This document shows positions 12,425 to 20,384 of a stretch of 22,018 bases of DNA, in pieces. The notes under the pieces are model-generated. The model was not told the DNA's origin and did no database searches. It worked only from the letters and a program-made list of their open reading frames with translations. The stretch's first letter is position 1. Every line of letters begins with the position of its first letter. Origin of the DNA: a virus. A program made the position numbers and the translations under genes. The stretch is from positions 1 through 22,018 of IMG/VR virus record IMGVR_UViG_3300034279_000601, one strand, 5' to 3'.

Positions 12425-14197
12425 TTAGGAATAGGTTAGCGAATGCTCAGTATCCATCGTGCGACGCTTATCTGACAGACGTGTCAGCCACTTTGGTGTC
12501 TGTCGCTTGACAATACCAACCCCCTGCCCGCCTGCAATCTCAAATCCCGTTCTGCGAGCCATTTCGAGTGCGACCACAAAGGAGTCCCATAAATCAGGGG
12601 ATCGGCCCATGCGTTCCTTGGTTTTGTGCTTGGGCTCCACGTCGATCAAACCAGTGCGGGAGATTCCCCATTCGCGCATCGATCCTTCCTCGGCGACTTC
12701 CCGAGGGAGTTTCCTCAGCTGCTTGGATTCAATCAGCAGGCGCGACGAGTACCAAAGGGCTGTGACCATCTTGCCGTAGGCTTCCCGCTCAGTCTTCGGA
12801 TCACCTTTCCGAACAGGGCGATCCGTTGGCCGACCACCAAACTCGATCGGCACCACCTCGGGCGACCACAGGCGGGCAAACGCAGACATCAGCGTGCCGC
12901 GTCCGGTGGAATCGAATCCCACTTGATTAGGTGGGATGTTGCGCTGCTTGCAGTAGAGAAGCACGTACTCGGCAATCTGCTCCTCTGCCTGCTGCGCTTT
13001 GACGGCCGTCACAGGGATTACGATCGGGGCCTCAGCGAATGCTAGCACGATGCGTCCAGTGCTGTCCGGGCCGTACTGAAGGTCGATCATAACGCATCGG
13101 TCACCACCGATGCCTGAGTACGCCGCGTCGATCCCGATGATTCGTGTGATCTTGTCGGCGCCCTGCCAAACAATTTCATCGAACGCCTGGTTCTGCTCGC
13201 ATAGCGACATGGTGACCACGCGCCGTGTACCGCCGTCTCGGGGCAGCAGCCCGAGGTTCATCATCGAGAACTGCAACGAGTCTCGGCCGTAGTAATCCAA
13301 GTCCGCCTGAATCTGCTCTGGCGTGATGATGCCTCGGTACGGATTGGTGCCTTTCGGGAACTTTGCGTTCGGCGTGTCGTATCCGCATAGCTGGACAGCA
13401 ACCCCTCCTGGCGCCCGCGTTCTCCAGGTGCGTGTTTGCTCAAGGTATTCAATGCCTTCCCAACCGCCCATCGTAGAGTGCGGCTCACAGACAACCCCGA
13501 GCGCGTCGTTGCGATCCTTGGGATTCCCCATCGCGATCAGCTTGAACTCAGGATTCTTGCGAAGGTTGGCGACTGAATCGAGGAACCCTCGGCTCATAAG
13601 AGACGCCTCGTCTGCAATCAGCATCACTCGATCGTTCTTGAGCCCGACGTAGTTCGAGAGACCAACGAACGTGCCGCCGACCTTGCACGCTACACCGATG
13701 ATTCCGTCTCGGAAGTCCTGCGCCTCGGCGTCTTGGTCAGAACTGGTCAGGATAAACCGGCTCTCGATAACGCGCCCAGGAAGCCATTCCCGGCGAGCCT
13801 TTGCCTTGTTGTGCAACTCCTTGATCGAGCCCCAGATTCGCAGCTGAAGACCCTCACGCGTAGTTGACGACATGATGATCGAGGTGCCGGTGGGGTAGAT
13901 GTAGAACGTGCAGAGCCCAAAAGCTGCGGAGGTGTAGGTCTTGCCAGATGATCCTGGGCCCATGATTCCAACCTCTTGATTTTCCGCGAAAGTCTTAATC
14001 AGCAGGTCAGACCAGATGTGCCAATCGAAGTGAGGCCAAAGCGCCGTCATGGCCGCTTTGAAGTGATGATATTTCCCGCATCCGTACTTGACGCCACCGG
14101 ACATTATGTAACCGCCGCGACGAACCATTTCGGCTTCGATGAGAAAACGGTCTTTTGTACGCCACGGTATAGACAGGTAATCTGGGCTTTCATTCAT
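12425..14197 (-). CDS. terL: Terminase large subunit (DNA-packaging motor)
   Basis: From the ATG at 14197 this is a 590-residue terminase. The ATPase domain has Walker A GPGSSGKT (residues 80-87) and Walker B LIADEAS (193-199, with Glu197 as the catalytic acid), and GNPKDR as coupling motif. The RNase H-like nuclease domain follows with IIGIDAAYSGIGGDR (first metal-binding Asp357), VGFDSTGRGTLMSA (second Asp), and RSPDLWDSF near the C-terminus (third Asp). It translocates DNA into the prohead through the portal and cuts the concatemer. Starts at 14323 and 14242 are possible but would overlap the divergent tail gene, and the 14242 ATG would share its CATG with that gene. No small terminase gene with a helix-turn-helix was recognised near it. 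TerL leads the leftward operon. Confidence 0.95.
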   Translation of the reverse strand: MNESPDYLSIPWRTKDRFLIEAEMVRRGGYIMSGGVKYGCGKYHHFKAAMTALWPHFDWHIWSDLLIKTFAENQEVGIMGPGSSGKTYTSAAFGLCTFYIYPTGTSIIMSSTTREGLQLRIWGSIKELHNKAKARREWLPGRVIESRFILTSSDQDAEAQDFRDGIIGVACKVGGTFVGLSNYVGLKNDRVMLIADEASLMSRGFLDSVANLRKNPEFKLIAMGNPKDRNDALGVVCEPHSTMGGWEGIEYLEQTRTWRTRAPGGVAVQLCGYDTPNAKFPKGTNPYRGIITPEQIQADLDYYGRDSLQFSMMNLGLLPRDGGTRRVVTMSLCEQNQAFDEIVWQGADKITRIIGIDAAYSGIGGDRCVMIDLQYGPDSTGRIVLAFAEAPIVIPVTAVKAQQAEEQIAEYVLLYCKQRNIPPNQVGFDSTGRGTLMSAFARLWSPEVVPIEFGGRPTDRPVRKGDPKTEREAYGKMVTALWYSSRLLIESKQLRKLPREVAEEGSMREWGISRTGLIDVEPKHKTKERMGRSPDLWDSFVVALEMARRTGFEIAGGQGVGIVKRQTPKWLTRLSDKRRTMDTEHSLTYS

Positions 14198-14240
14198 CTT
14201 GCGGGAATGCTGCTGCGGCCTTTCAATACGTTCAAGCGTC
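14198..14240. promoter_or_regulatory. 43-bp divergent intergenic gap between the packaging and tail operons
   Basis: This is the only spacer between TerL (minus) and the propeller-like tail gene (plus), so the late promoters for both must lie here or inside the neighbouring coding sequence. I see no good sigma70 -10/-35 pair and no Shine-Dalgarno sequence on either side. A run of seven A residues lies just inside the plus-strand gene. If TerL used the ATG at 14242, the two genes would overlap back to back. Confidence 0.35.
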
Positions 14241-16280
14241 ATGGTCGCAGAAAAAAATCGCATAGTAGATGGCCTCCTCACCGCTGAAGGTGGGGTGGAT
14301 AGCGGTTTTTCGCCCTCACTCATTCAACCGAACCAGCTAGCATGGGCGGTAAACACGACGGTGCGCGGAGGATTCCCGAAAGCGCGACCTGGGATTTGGA
14401 CCCAACTGCTGACTTTTGACGATCCAAGCGTTCTCTACAACGGAGGTTACTACAACGCTGCGGTGCAATCGGGATTTAAAGAAGGCCAGTTCCAGGGGTG
14501 CGGAACATACGTTTCTGATAACGGAGACCCTTACATTTTTGCGTCGATTAGCGGCAAGGTCTTCAAGATCGACATCGAAAATAAATTTAAGGTCACCGAT
14601 CTCTCCGCAATCGCTTCGCAGTTTGTCGTTTTTACCCGTGGTCGCGTTGCCAATGTTGCGACTTACGTGACTGGTGGAGCGCACGGGCTTTTCCCTGGCA
14701 TGGTAGTAAGGTTGCCGGAGGTTCCTGGGGCTACCTCGCCAGCTGGGTTCTTTGGGGACTTTATTGTCCAAAACATCCCGACTTTTGACAGCTTCACGAC
14801 ATACTCTCCAGGAGCTGATGTTGGGCCATTTCTAGGGCCAGCCTTTTTTGGCTACCTGCTTTCAACCAACAATCCCAGCGCAGCTCACGTTTACTTTCAG
14901 CAGGCGGAAAACTGGCTGATTATTCAAGATCAACAGAATGCTCCGTATCTCTACGATGGAACTTCGTTGAGACGAGCATTAAGTGATGAGGTTCCAGTTG
15001 GGGGTCCGATGGCTTACGGAAAAGGACGCCTTTGGGTAGCCAGTGGATCGGAATACTACGGTGGAGACTTAGTCTACGGAGATCCTGCTTACGGCCGGGA
15101 CAGCGTGATTCGATTCACCGAGAACACATTTATCAATGAAGGCGGTGCCTTTGCGGTCTCAAACGGCCCGATCACGGGGCTGGCATTCGCGGCCAACCTG
15201 GACACGTCCCTTGGCGACGGAGACCTACTGGTGTTTACCCCGACCGCCACTTACGCGTTTAACGCGCCTGTGGACCGGGATGTTTGGAAGGATCTCAGCT
15301 ATCCAATCCAGCGATTCGCGCTCCTGAACTTCGGATCGTTCAACCACGAATCCATCGTGCCGGTAAACGGCGACCTGTTTTTCCGTGCTCAGGACGGCAT
15401 CCGATCGTTGATCTACGCCAGACGCGACTTCACTGAGTTTGGAAATACACCGATTAGCCGGCAGGTTACTCGTGCGATAGCTTACGACACGGAGTTTTAC
15501 CTGACCGCAGCCAGCGCGGTAAATTTCGACAACCGGATGCTGATGACCATTCAGCCTCAGAAGGTCAACGGTAGAGGCACGGTACACCGAGGAGTCGTAG
15601 CCCTAGACTTCGATCTCGTCTCCGGAATGGGCCGGAAGCTGCCGCCGGCATGGGAGGGTGTATGGACTGGAGTCGATGTGTTCCAGATGCTGACGATCCG
15701 AATCCAGAAACAAGAACACTGCTTCATGTTTGGACTGAATCAAGGGGACATCGGTCTCTTTGAGGTCACCAAGAACGGCCAGTTTGACTTCGATGGATAC
15801 GATGATGCTCCGATCGAATGGACCATTGAGACCCGGTCGATCACGTTTGGTGAACCTACAAACAAGAAGCGCCTTGTCAGCGCCGAGCAGTGGTACGACC
15901 AGGTGATGGGCGACATTGAATCAAAGGTCTACTTCAAGGCTAACGAGGGTGAGTGCTGGCATCCGTGGGCCGAGATCAAGGACTGCGCGAAGTACCGCAA
16001 CTGCGAACCAGGCGAGATTTCCTGCCCTCCTGCGGTGATCAACTGCCAGGAGGTCAAATACTACCAGCCCCCTGCAAGATCGCGCATTGCCCTACCGCAG
16101 CCTCCGGACAAGTGCGACGTGCAGACCGGGGGATTTACCCGCGATGGCTATGAGTTCCAGCTTCGATACGTCAACACCGGCCGCTTCCGCCTCAAACGTG
16201 TGGCGATGGTTGCTCAACGCCTTCAAGAGGATATTTACGGCGATCTCAGCCGCGTCGCGTGTCCGCTACTCTCCGAATAG
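14241..16280 (+). CDS. Propeller-like phage tail/neck protein
   Basis: This is a 679-residue, beta-rich protein, starting MVAEKNRIVDGLLTAEGGVD. The conserved N-terminal part GGVDSGFSPSLI.PNQLAWAVNTTVRGG, then KARPGIW, is typical, from memory, of large tail proteins of environmental podoviruses that are proposed to fold as a beta-propeller nozzle or stopper, comparable in role to P22 gp10. A later stretch matches the same family (GRLWVASGS, AYGRDSVIRFTENTF, ITGLAFAANLDTSLGDG, HESIVPVNGDLFFRAQDGIRS). Residues 131-195 carry one FCCH-like module also found repeatedly in the next gene. The last 120 residues contain a cluster of seven cysteines. It begins 43 bases from the divergent TerL gene; a longer frame from 14199 lacks support. 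Confidence 0.75.
   Translation: MVAEKNRIVDGLLTAEGGVDSGFSPSLIQPNQLAWAVNTTVRGGFPKARPGIWTQLLTFDDPSVLYNGGYYNAAVQSGFKEGQFQGCGTYVSDNGDPYIFASISGKVFKIDIENKFKVTDLSAIASQFVVFTRGRVANVATYVTGGAHGLFPGMVVRLPEVPGATSPAGFFGDFIVQNIPTFDSFTTYSPGADVGPFLGPAFFGYLLSTNNPSAAHVYFQQAENWLIIQDQQNAPYLYDGTSLRRALSDEVPVGGPMAYGKGRLWVASGSEYYGGDLVYGDPAYGRDSVIRFTENTFINEGGAFAVSNGPITGLAFAANLDTSLGDGDLLVFTPTATYAFNAPVDRDVWKDLSYPIQRFALLNFGSFNHESIVPVNGDLFFRAQDGIRSLIYARRDFTEFGNTPISRQVTRAIAYDTEFYLTAASAVNFDNRMLMTIQPQKVNGRGTVHRGVVALDFDLVSGMGRKLPPAWEGVWTGVDVFQMLTIRIQKQEHCFMFGLNQGDIGLFEVTKNGQFDFDGYDDAPIEWTIETRSITFGEPTNKKRLVSAEQWYDQVMGDIESKVYFKANEGECWHPWAEIKDCAKYRNCEPGEISCPPAVINCQEVKYYQPPARSRIALPQPPDKCDVQTGGFTRDGYEFQLRYVNTGRFRLKRVAMVAQRLQEDIYGDLSRVACPLLSE
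14631..14825 (+). repeat. FCCH-like module inside the propeller protein gene
   Basis: Codons 131-195 encode R..ANVATYVTGGAHGLFPGM, a Gly/Pro linker, FGDFIVQNIPTFDSFTTYSP and GADVG. The order (VATY.T..HGL..G..V, then F.G.F.V...P....FT...PG..) matches the modules in the adjacent tail spike. It sits as an insertion in an otherwise propeller-like protein. The similarity is seen at protein level; the DNA is diverged. Confidence 0.65.
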
Positions 16281-16281
16281 T

Positions 16282-19200
16282 ATGCCATCATACAATCCAG
16301 TCGATTACGGCGCCGATCCCTGCGGACTAAGAAACAGCGCGTGGGCGATCAGTGAATGCTTGAATCTCACTGGCAAATGCCATTTTCCGGTTGGCACGTT
16401 TCTGCTTGGATCGAGCCCGGGAGCGAAGATTATCAACCGTGTCCGCACCGGAGGCGTTGCGACGTTCAACACCTCTACTGCCCACGGACTGGTTGTTGGA
16501 GAGAAAATTACGCTGTACGGTTTTACGGACCCTACGTTCAACGGACCTGACGGAAATCCCGCAACTTATTATGGCTTCCGCGTCGATGCAACCCCAAGCT
16601 CAACTACGTTTACAGCAACGGTTCCTGGACCAAACTCTGGATTGGTCACCGAAGATGGATGGATAAACCTTGTTGGCGGAGGATTTACATCCTCAATTCT
16701 ACTTGGATACGATGCGGCGATCAACAATATTGAGATCACTGGTCAAGGCGCAGGAAAAACTATCCTTAAGTTTGCAGATCATACATCGACAAAGATATTT
16801 GATTTGTATGGGTTAAGCGCCCAGATGATTAAGACTATCGGGACCGCCACTGGATCAGGAGTTGTTGGAGTTCCTTTAAGCGTAAAAGGAAACCCAGCAG
16901 ATGCTACAAATTGCAAAAATACTTTAATACAAGGTCTTACTATTGATGGAAATTACAGAAACAATTCCGTTGCTGATGTTAAAATAGTATCAGTTCAGAG
17001 AACTAACGGAATAAATACCTACAACTCTGCAATACCTATTGCATTTGTTCATCCGTATGGTTTAACAACTCAGTTTTCATCACAGGCACCTCCTGTATAC
17101 GTCCCTCCAATTCCTCCGTTGTATACAAACGTAGGAATATATCAGCAATATATCAGTAATGTTATAACCGCCGGAACTGGAGCTGATGTTACATTTGTGG
17201 GTTATGGTCAAGTTCAGAACATCACTCAATTTTCGTTTCAACGAGACGTTGGCGTTGTATTAATTCAAGCAAAAAGAAATTCTGTAAATCAAGCTATTTA
17301 CACTCGCCATCCTAATTGGTATTTCCCTTTTACTATTGGAAATTCGTTTACTGTAACTGGATTTTCAAACGCAACGCTAAATGGAACATTTGTAGTTGTA
17401 TCGTTTCCTTCAATCAACGAGGTGTTGTGTGTTAATGTTGGGCCTACGACGACTGTTCAGATTAATGGATTTGAAAGGTTAGCTGGAAATGCAATTTACG
17501 ATACTGCAACTCCGCACGGTTTCGTGGGCGGAGAAAACGTCCTGATTCAAGGTCTTTCCGATGCGTCGTTTAACGGGACGTTTGTCGTAAATGGATATCC
17601 AAGCCCGGTTCAGTTTACTTGCGCTAACCCTGGAACCAACATTGGACCAATTCCAGACTTAGGCACCGTTGACCTGCTCCAAAACGGCCGCGCATGGTCC
17701 GCTCCAGATGTCCTCCTAACACCGCAAGTAAACGCTGGCGCAAACTCGGTCTACACTATTGCTGGCATTAACCACACAGGAGAGAACGCACTGATTCAAG
17801 ATTGCGAGTTCTACGATTTTGGGAACGGGACGTTGAACCAAGAATCATTTGTGGTTAAAACATTCCTCCCAATGACGGTGGAGGATGGAACGCCAGGAGC
17901 CAAAGTTCTAAGAAATAAGTTCGGATACGAAGGCAGCAACTCGGTTCAAGGAACACTTTACGTTGGAAACGCAGAGGCTGTTACGGAGGTTGTGGTTGGC
18001 GGATATTCATCAATAGTAGATCCGATTAATATCATATCAAGATCGGCCGGAATTGCTACATACACCTGCGTGATGAAGCACACGTTGAGGGTGGGTGATG
18101 TAGTGGTGGTAAGCGGTTTTTCAGACGCGACATTCAACGGCACATACACCGTTCTTACCATACCAGATCAGTATAAATTTACAGCTGCAAACGCTAACCC
18201 AAACGTCCTCCCTGGCCTGTACCGAGATGGCACAGTAATGATGCTTCGCAGCCGGCGCATCTTTGCATCGGATTGTGTCGTAGAAGAAAACAAATTTATA
18301 TCTGGACCGAATAGACCGGATGCTCAAAGCCCGCTACACGCAGTGACGGTGAGGGAAACGGTTGATGCAGAGGTAAGGTACAACAATTTCAATGGTTATA
18401 TTGGAACTTGTTTCTACGTTGATTCGTTTTTTCATAAAGGAACCCACCTACACCACAATGAAGCGTTGAATGTTAGTTCTTTTATTGCGCTGCAAACTGT
18501 AGATTATTACGCACTAAATAACGCCCAGTTTTATTCCCCGTTTACAGCGGCGCATAAGAACATGGTAATTGAAAACAACGACGTTTTGTTGTCTGGGCCT
18601 GATTCATGGTATTACCAGCCAGCCTATCCTCCGATCAACGCTCCGTTTCTTATTAACAACCACGATGTAGATAAGTCTGCTTTTTACTATCCAACGGATT
18701 ATCAAATTCCTGTTACATCAGCGACGCGCCTTACTGGCGTAACGACGTTTACAACGGCTTCAGCGCACGAGCTTCAACCTGGTTTTAAGGTGACGATTCT
18801 GAAAACCGTCATCGGAAGCTTCATTGGAAAATTCACGGTTATAGCCACTCCGACTACCACGACTTTCACCGTCTTAAATCCAGGCGTAAACGAAAGCACC
18901 ACTGGAGGGCTTCTGGGAATTGATAGCCCGGTAGACTTTCCTTGGGAAATCCAACCCATCGGATTTCAGCGCACCGCAGGGGTGGCCACGTACACGACGA
19001 ACAAGGCGCACCAGATGGTCGTTGGATACCACGCAACCGTTGAGGGGCTCAGCGATGTTTCGTTCAACGACGAGGTGATCGTGACTGGGATTCCTACGCT
19101 GACGACGTTTACCTGCGCGAGTCCTGGCCCCAATGTCGCGTTCACATCATCAACCGGGAACTTCCTAAGGTACGTCGAGAACATCCAGATTGGATGCAAC

Positions 19201-19398
19201 ACGGTGCGCCGCTTGAGTGGAGACCCGCTGGTGATCAACAACGGTGGCAGGTTCGCGACCTTTTTCATTAGCGGAAGATCATCGGGATGCGTTGCGCCGC
19301 TGAACCAATTCTTCTATTTCGATTGTCCGGAGGCTTGTTTGGCGCTTGAATGCGACCCAGGCCCGTGTAAGCCAAACGACTACCTTTACCGCATCTAG
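16282..19398 (+). CDS. Tail spike/fiber with beta-helix and repeated FCCH-like modules
   Basis: This is a 1038-residue protein. Residues 1-45 (YNPVDYGADPCGLRNSAWAI, then CHFPVGTFLLGS) resemble the start of pectate-lyase-type spike domains (V.DYGA.G.G...D..AI......V.FP.GTY). Beta-helix-like text follows: IEITGQGAGKTILKF, LIQGLTIDGNYRNN, ALIQDCEFYDFGNG, VVEENKFISG and LHHNEALNVS. Six modules of about 59 residues (GVATYTT..AH.L..GD.V.V.GFSDATFNGT..V..IP....FT...PG.N) are inserted or appended. The C-terminus ends in five cysteines in about 35 residues (CVAPLNQFFYFDCPEACLAL, then ECDPGPC). The ATG at 16282 is one base after the previous stop; the frame extends upstream to 16087, but that overlaps the previous gene. 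It probably binds or cuts surface glycans. Confidence 0.82.
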   Translation: MPSYNPVDYGADPCGLRNSAWAISECLNLTGKCHFPVGTFLLGSSPGAKIINRVRTGGVATFNTSTAHGLVVGEKITLYGFTDPTFNGPDGNPATYYGFRVDATPSSTTFTATVPGPNSGLVTEDGWINLVGGGFTSSILLGYDAAINNIEITGQGAGKTILKFADHTSTKIFDLYGLSAQMIKTIGTATGSGVVGVPLSVKGNPADATNCKNTLIQGLTIDGNYRNNSVADVKIVSVQRTNGINTYNSAIPIAFVHPYGLTTQFSSQAPPVYVPPIPPLYTNVGIYQQYISNVITAGTGADVTFVGYGQVQNITQFSFQRDVGVVLIQAKRNSVNQAIYTRHPNWYFPFTIGNSFTVTGFSNATLNGTFVVVSFPSINEVLCVNVGPTTTVQINGFERLAGNAIYDTATPHGFVGGENVLIQGLSDASFNGTFVVNGYPSPVQFTCANPGTNIGPIPDLGTVDLLQNGRAWSAPDVLLTPQVNAGANSVYTIAGINHTGENALIQDCEFYDFGNGTLNQESFVVKTFLPMTVEDGTPGAKVLRNKFGYEGSNSVQGTLYVGNAEAVTEVVVGGYSSIVDPINIISRSAGIATYTCVMKHTLRVGDVVVVSGFSDATFNGTYTVLTIPDQYKFTAANANPNVLPGLYRDGTVMMLRSRRIFASDCVVEENKFISGPNRPDAQSPLHAVTVRETVDAEVRYNNFNGYIGTCFYVDSFFHKGTHLHHNEALNVSSFIALQTVDYYALNNAQFYSPFTAAHKNMVIENNDVLLSGPDSWYYQPAYPPINAPFLINNHDVDKSAFYYPTDYQIPVTSATRLTGVTTFTTASAHELQPGFKVTILKTVIGSFIGKFTVIATPTTTTFTVLNPGVNESTTGGLLGIDSPVDFPWEIQPIGFQRTAGVATYTTNKAHQMVVGYHATVEGLSDVSFNDEVIVTGIPTLTTFTCASPGPNVAFTSSTGNFLRYVENIQIGCNTVRRLSGDPLVINNGGRFATFFISGRSSGCVAPLNQFFYFDCPEACLALECDPGPCKPNDYLYRI
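16435..19137 (+). repeat. Six FCCH-like modules in the tail spike gene
   Basis: Modules lie at about 16435-16641, 17236-17445, 17467-17646, 18031-18207, 18721-18897 and 18961-19137; the last three are each 177 bases. Consensus: R.AG.ATY.T..AH.L..G..V.V.G.SDA.FNGT..V..IP....FT...PGPN. Modules 2-3 and 5-6 are nearly adjacent pairs; module 2 is the most diverged. From memory this is the FCCH-type beta module that recurs in phage fibers. At DNA level copies are quite diverged, so they are not recent duplications. Confidence 0.75.
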
Positions 19399-19400
19399 CC

Positions 19401-20384
19401 ATGCCAACCGTTGATATTTCAGCCGGCACACTGCCGCCACCAACCTGCTACGCCTCCGAACAGGATCGCCTCGACGCTTACGCCGCCGCGTTGATTGCCA
19501 ACATCAACACCGGGGCAGAGTGGTCCACGTCTCAGGTTGTGCCAGGCAACACTGGGCTGTACTGGCTTCGCACCGACATCAGCAATCGCCCAGTTGAGGT
19601 GATGAAGTTTTCGGCTGTTGCCGGAGATTCCGCGTTCATTCGACTGTCGAGCGAAGTTGTGTTTGCTGGCACCTCTACCGGCGCCGCTGGAGTTTACGCA
19701 GTCATAAACTCGCCGCCATATCCAAGCCCAGGGTCCGCTTATCGGACCGGACAGATTTACACCTTCCTCGCGAACCATACCAACACTGCCGGATGTACGT
19801 TGAACGTCGATGGCCAGGGTGCTAAGACGATTACGAAGGACGGCACGGTGGCACTGATAGCGAATGACATCTTGATTGGGCAGGTGGTTTCAGTGCTGTA
19901 CGACGGGGTGAATTTCCAGTTGCTTACGCAGAAGCGGGATTTTACACGGCTGAGTTTAAAGCAGTTTTTGACCTATGCGTCAGCACCAATACCAATCGTT
20001 CAGAATGGCGATTTAATGCCGTTCAACCACGGTTTTGGCGCGATGCCGTTCATGGTTAGAGCGGTTTTAATTCGCGCAACTGGATTGCCGGGAACATACA
20101 CTAGATTCACTGATAGTCTACCAACCCCTACGGTTTTTTTTGATTGGTACGAAGGACAAGAAGTGGATTGTTTACATTTCGTATGTAATAGATCAACGAA
20201 TCTTCCCGCGTTTAAATATCTTTGCGATCCAGGTCAAATTAATGTTCAAGCGGTGGCGTTCAATACATCACTTGGTGGCATTATTTTTCCTTACATGACT
20301 TCTCCGCTTGGAACCTCAAGTAACGCGTCAGATTACAGGATCAAAGTCTACGCCACAGCACTAAACCCGGCTTACGTCCCATGA
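19401..20384 (+). CDS. Second tail fiber protein
   Basis: This is a 327-residue protein. Residues 1-50 are probably an attachment region (MPTVDISAGTLPPPTCYASE, then DAYAAALIANINTGAEW). Next come VVPGNTGLYWLRTDISNRPV and GAAGVYAVIN, and then a fiber domain familiar from many phages: AYRTGQIYTFLANHTNTAGC, LNVDGQGAKTITKDG and VALIANDILIGQVVSVLYDG. The C-terminal 130 residues (from QNGDLMPFNHGFGAMPF) are compact and probably form the receptor-binding tip; the corresponding DNA (about 20080-20340) is AT-richer than its surroundings. It starts two bases after the spike stop and ends in an ATGA overlap with the next gene. It may form a trimer bound to the spike or the tail hub. Confidence 0.8.
   Translation: MPTVDISAGTLPPPTCYASEQDRLDAYAAALIANINTGAEWSTSQVVPGNTGLYWLRTDISNRPVEVMKFSAVAGDSAFIRLSSEVVFAGTSTGAAGVYAVINSPPYPSPGSAYRTGQIYTFLANHTNTAGCTLNVDGQGAKTITKDGTVALIANDILIGQVVSVLYDGVNFQLLTQKRDFTRLSLKQFLTYASAPIPIVQNGDLMPFNHGFGAMPFMVRAVLIRATGLPGTYTRFTDSLPTPTVFFDWYEGQEVDCLHFVCNRSTNLPAFKYLCDPGQINVQAVAFNTSLGGIIFPYMTSPLGTSSNASDYRIKVYATALNPAYVP

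Noticed and set aside
14198-14323. TerL starts at 14323 or 14242
   Set aside because: Both would run into the divergent tail gene, and the added residues are not typical of terminases. The ATG at 14197 gives a normal N-terminus.
16087-16281. A 65-residue N-terminal extension of the spike frame
   Set aside because: It overlaps the 3' end of the propeller gene and has unstructured sequence; the ATG at 16282 follows the upstream stop by one base and begins the conserved spike N-terminus.
16282-20384. Diversity-generating retroelement target in the spike or fiber genes
   Set aside because: No reverse transcriptase, template repeat or C-type lectin variable region with adenine-specific variation is seen in the window.
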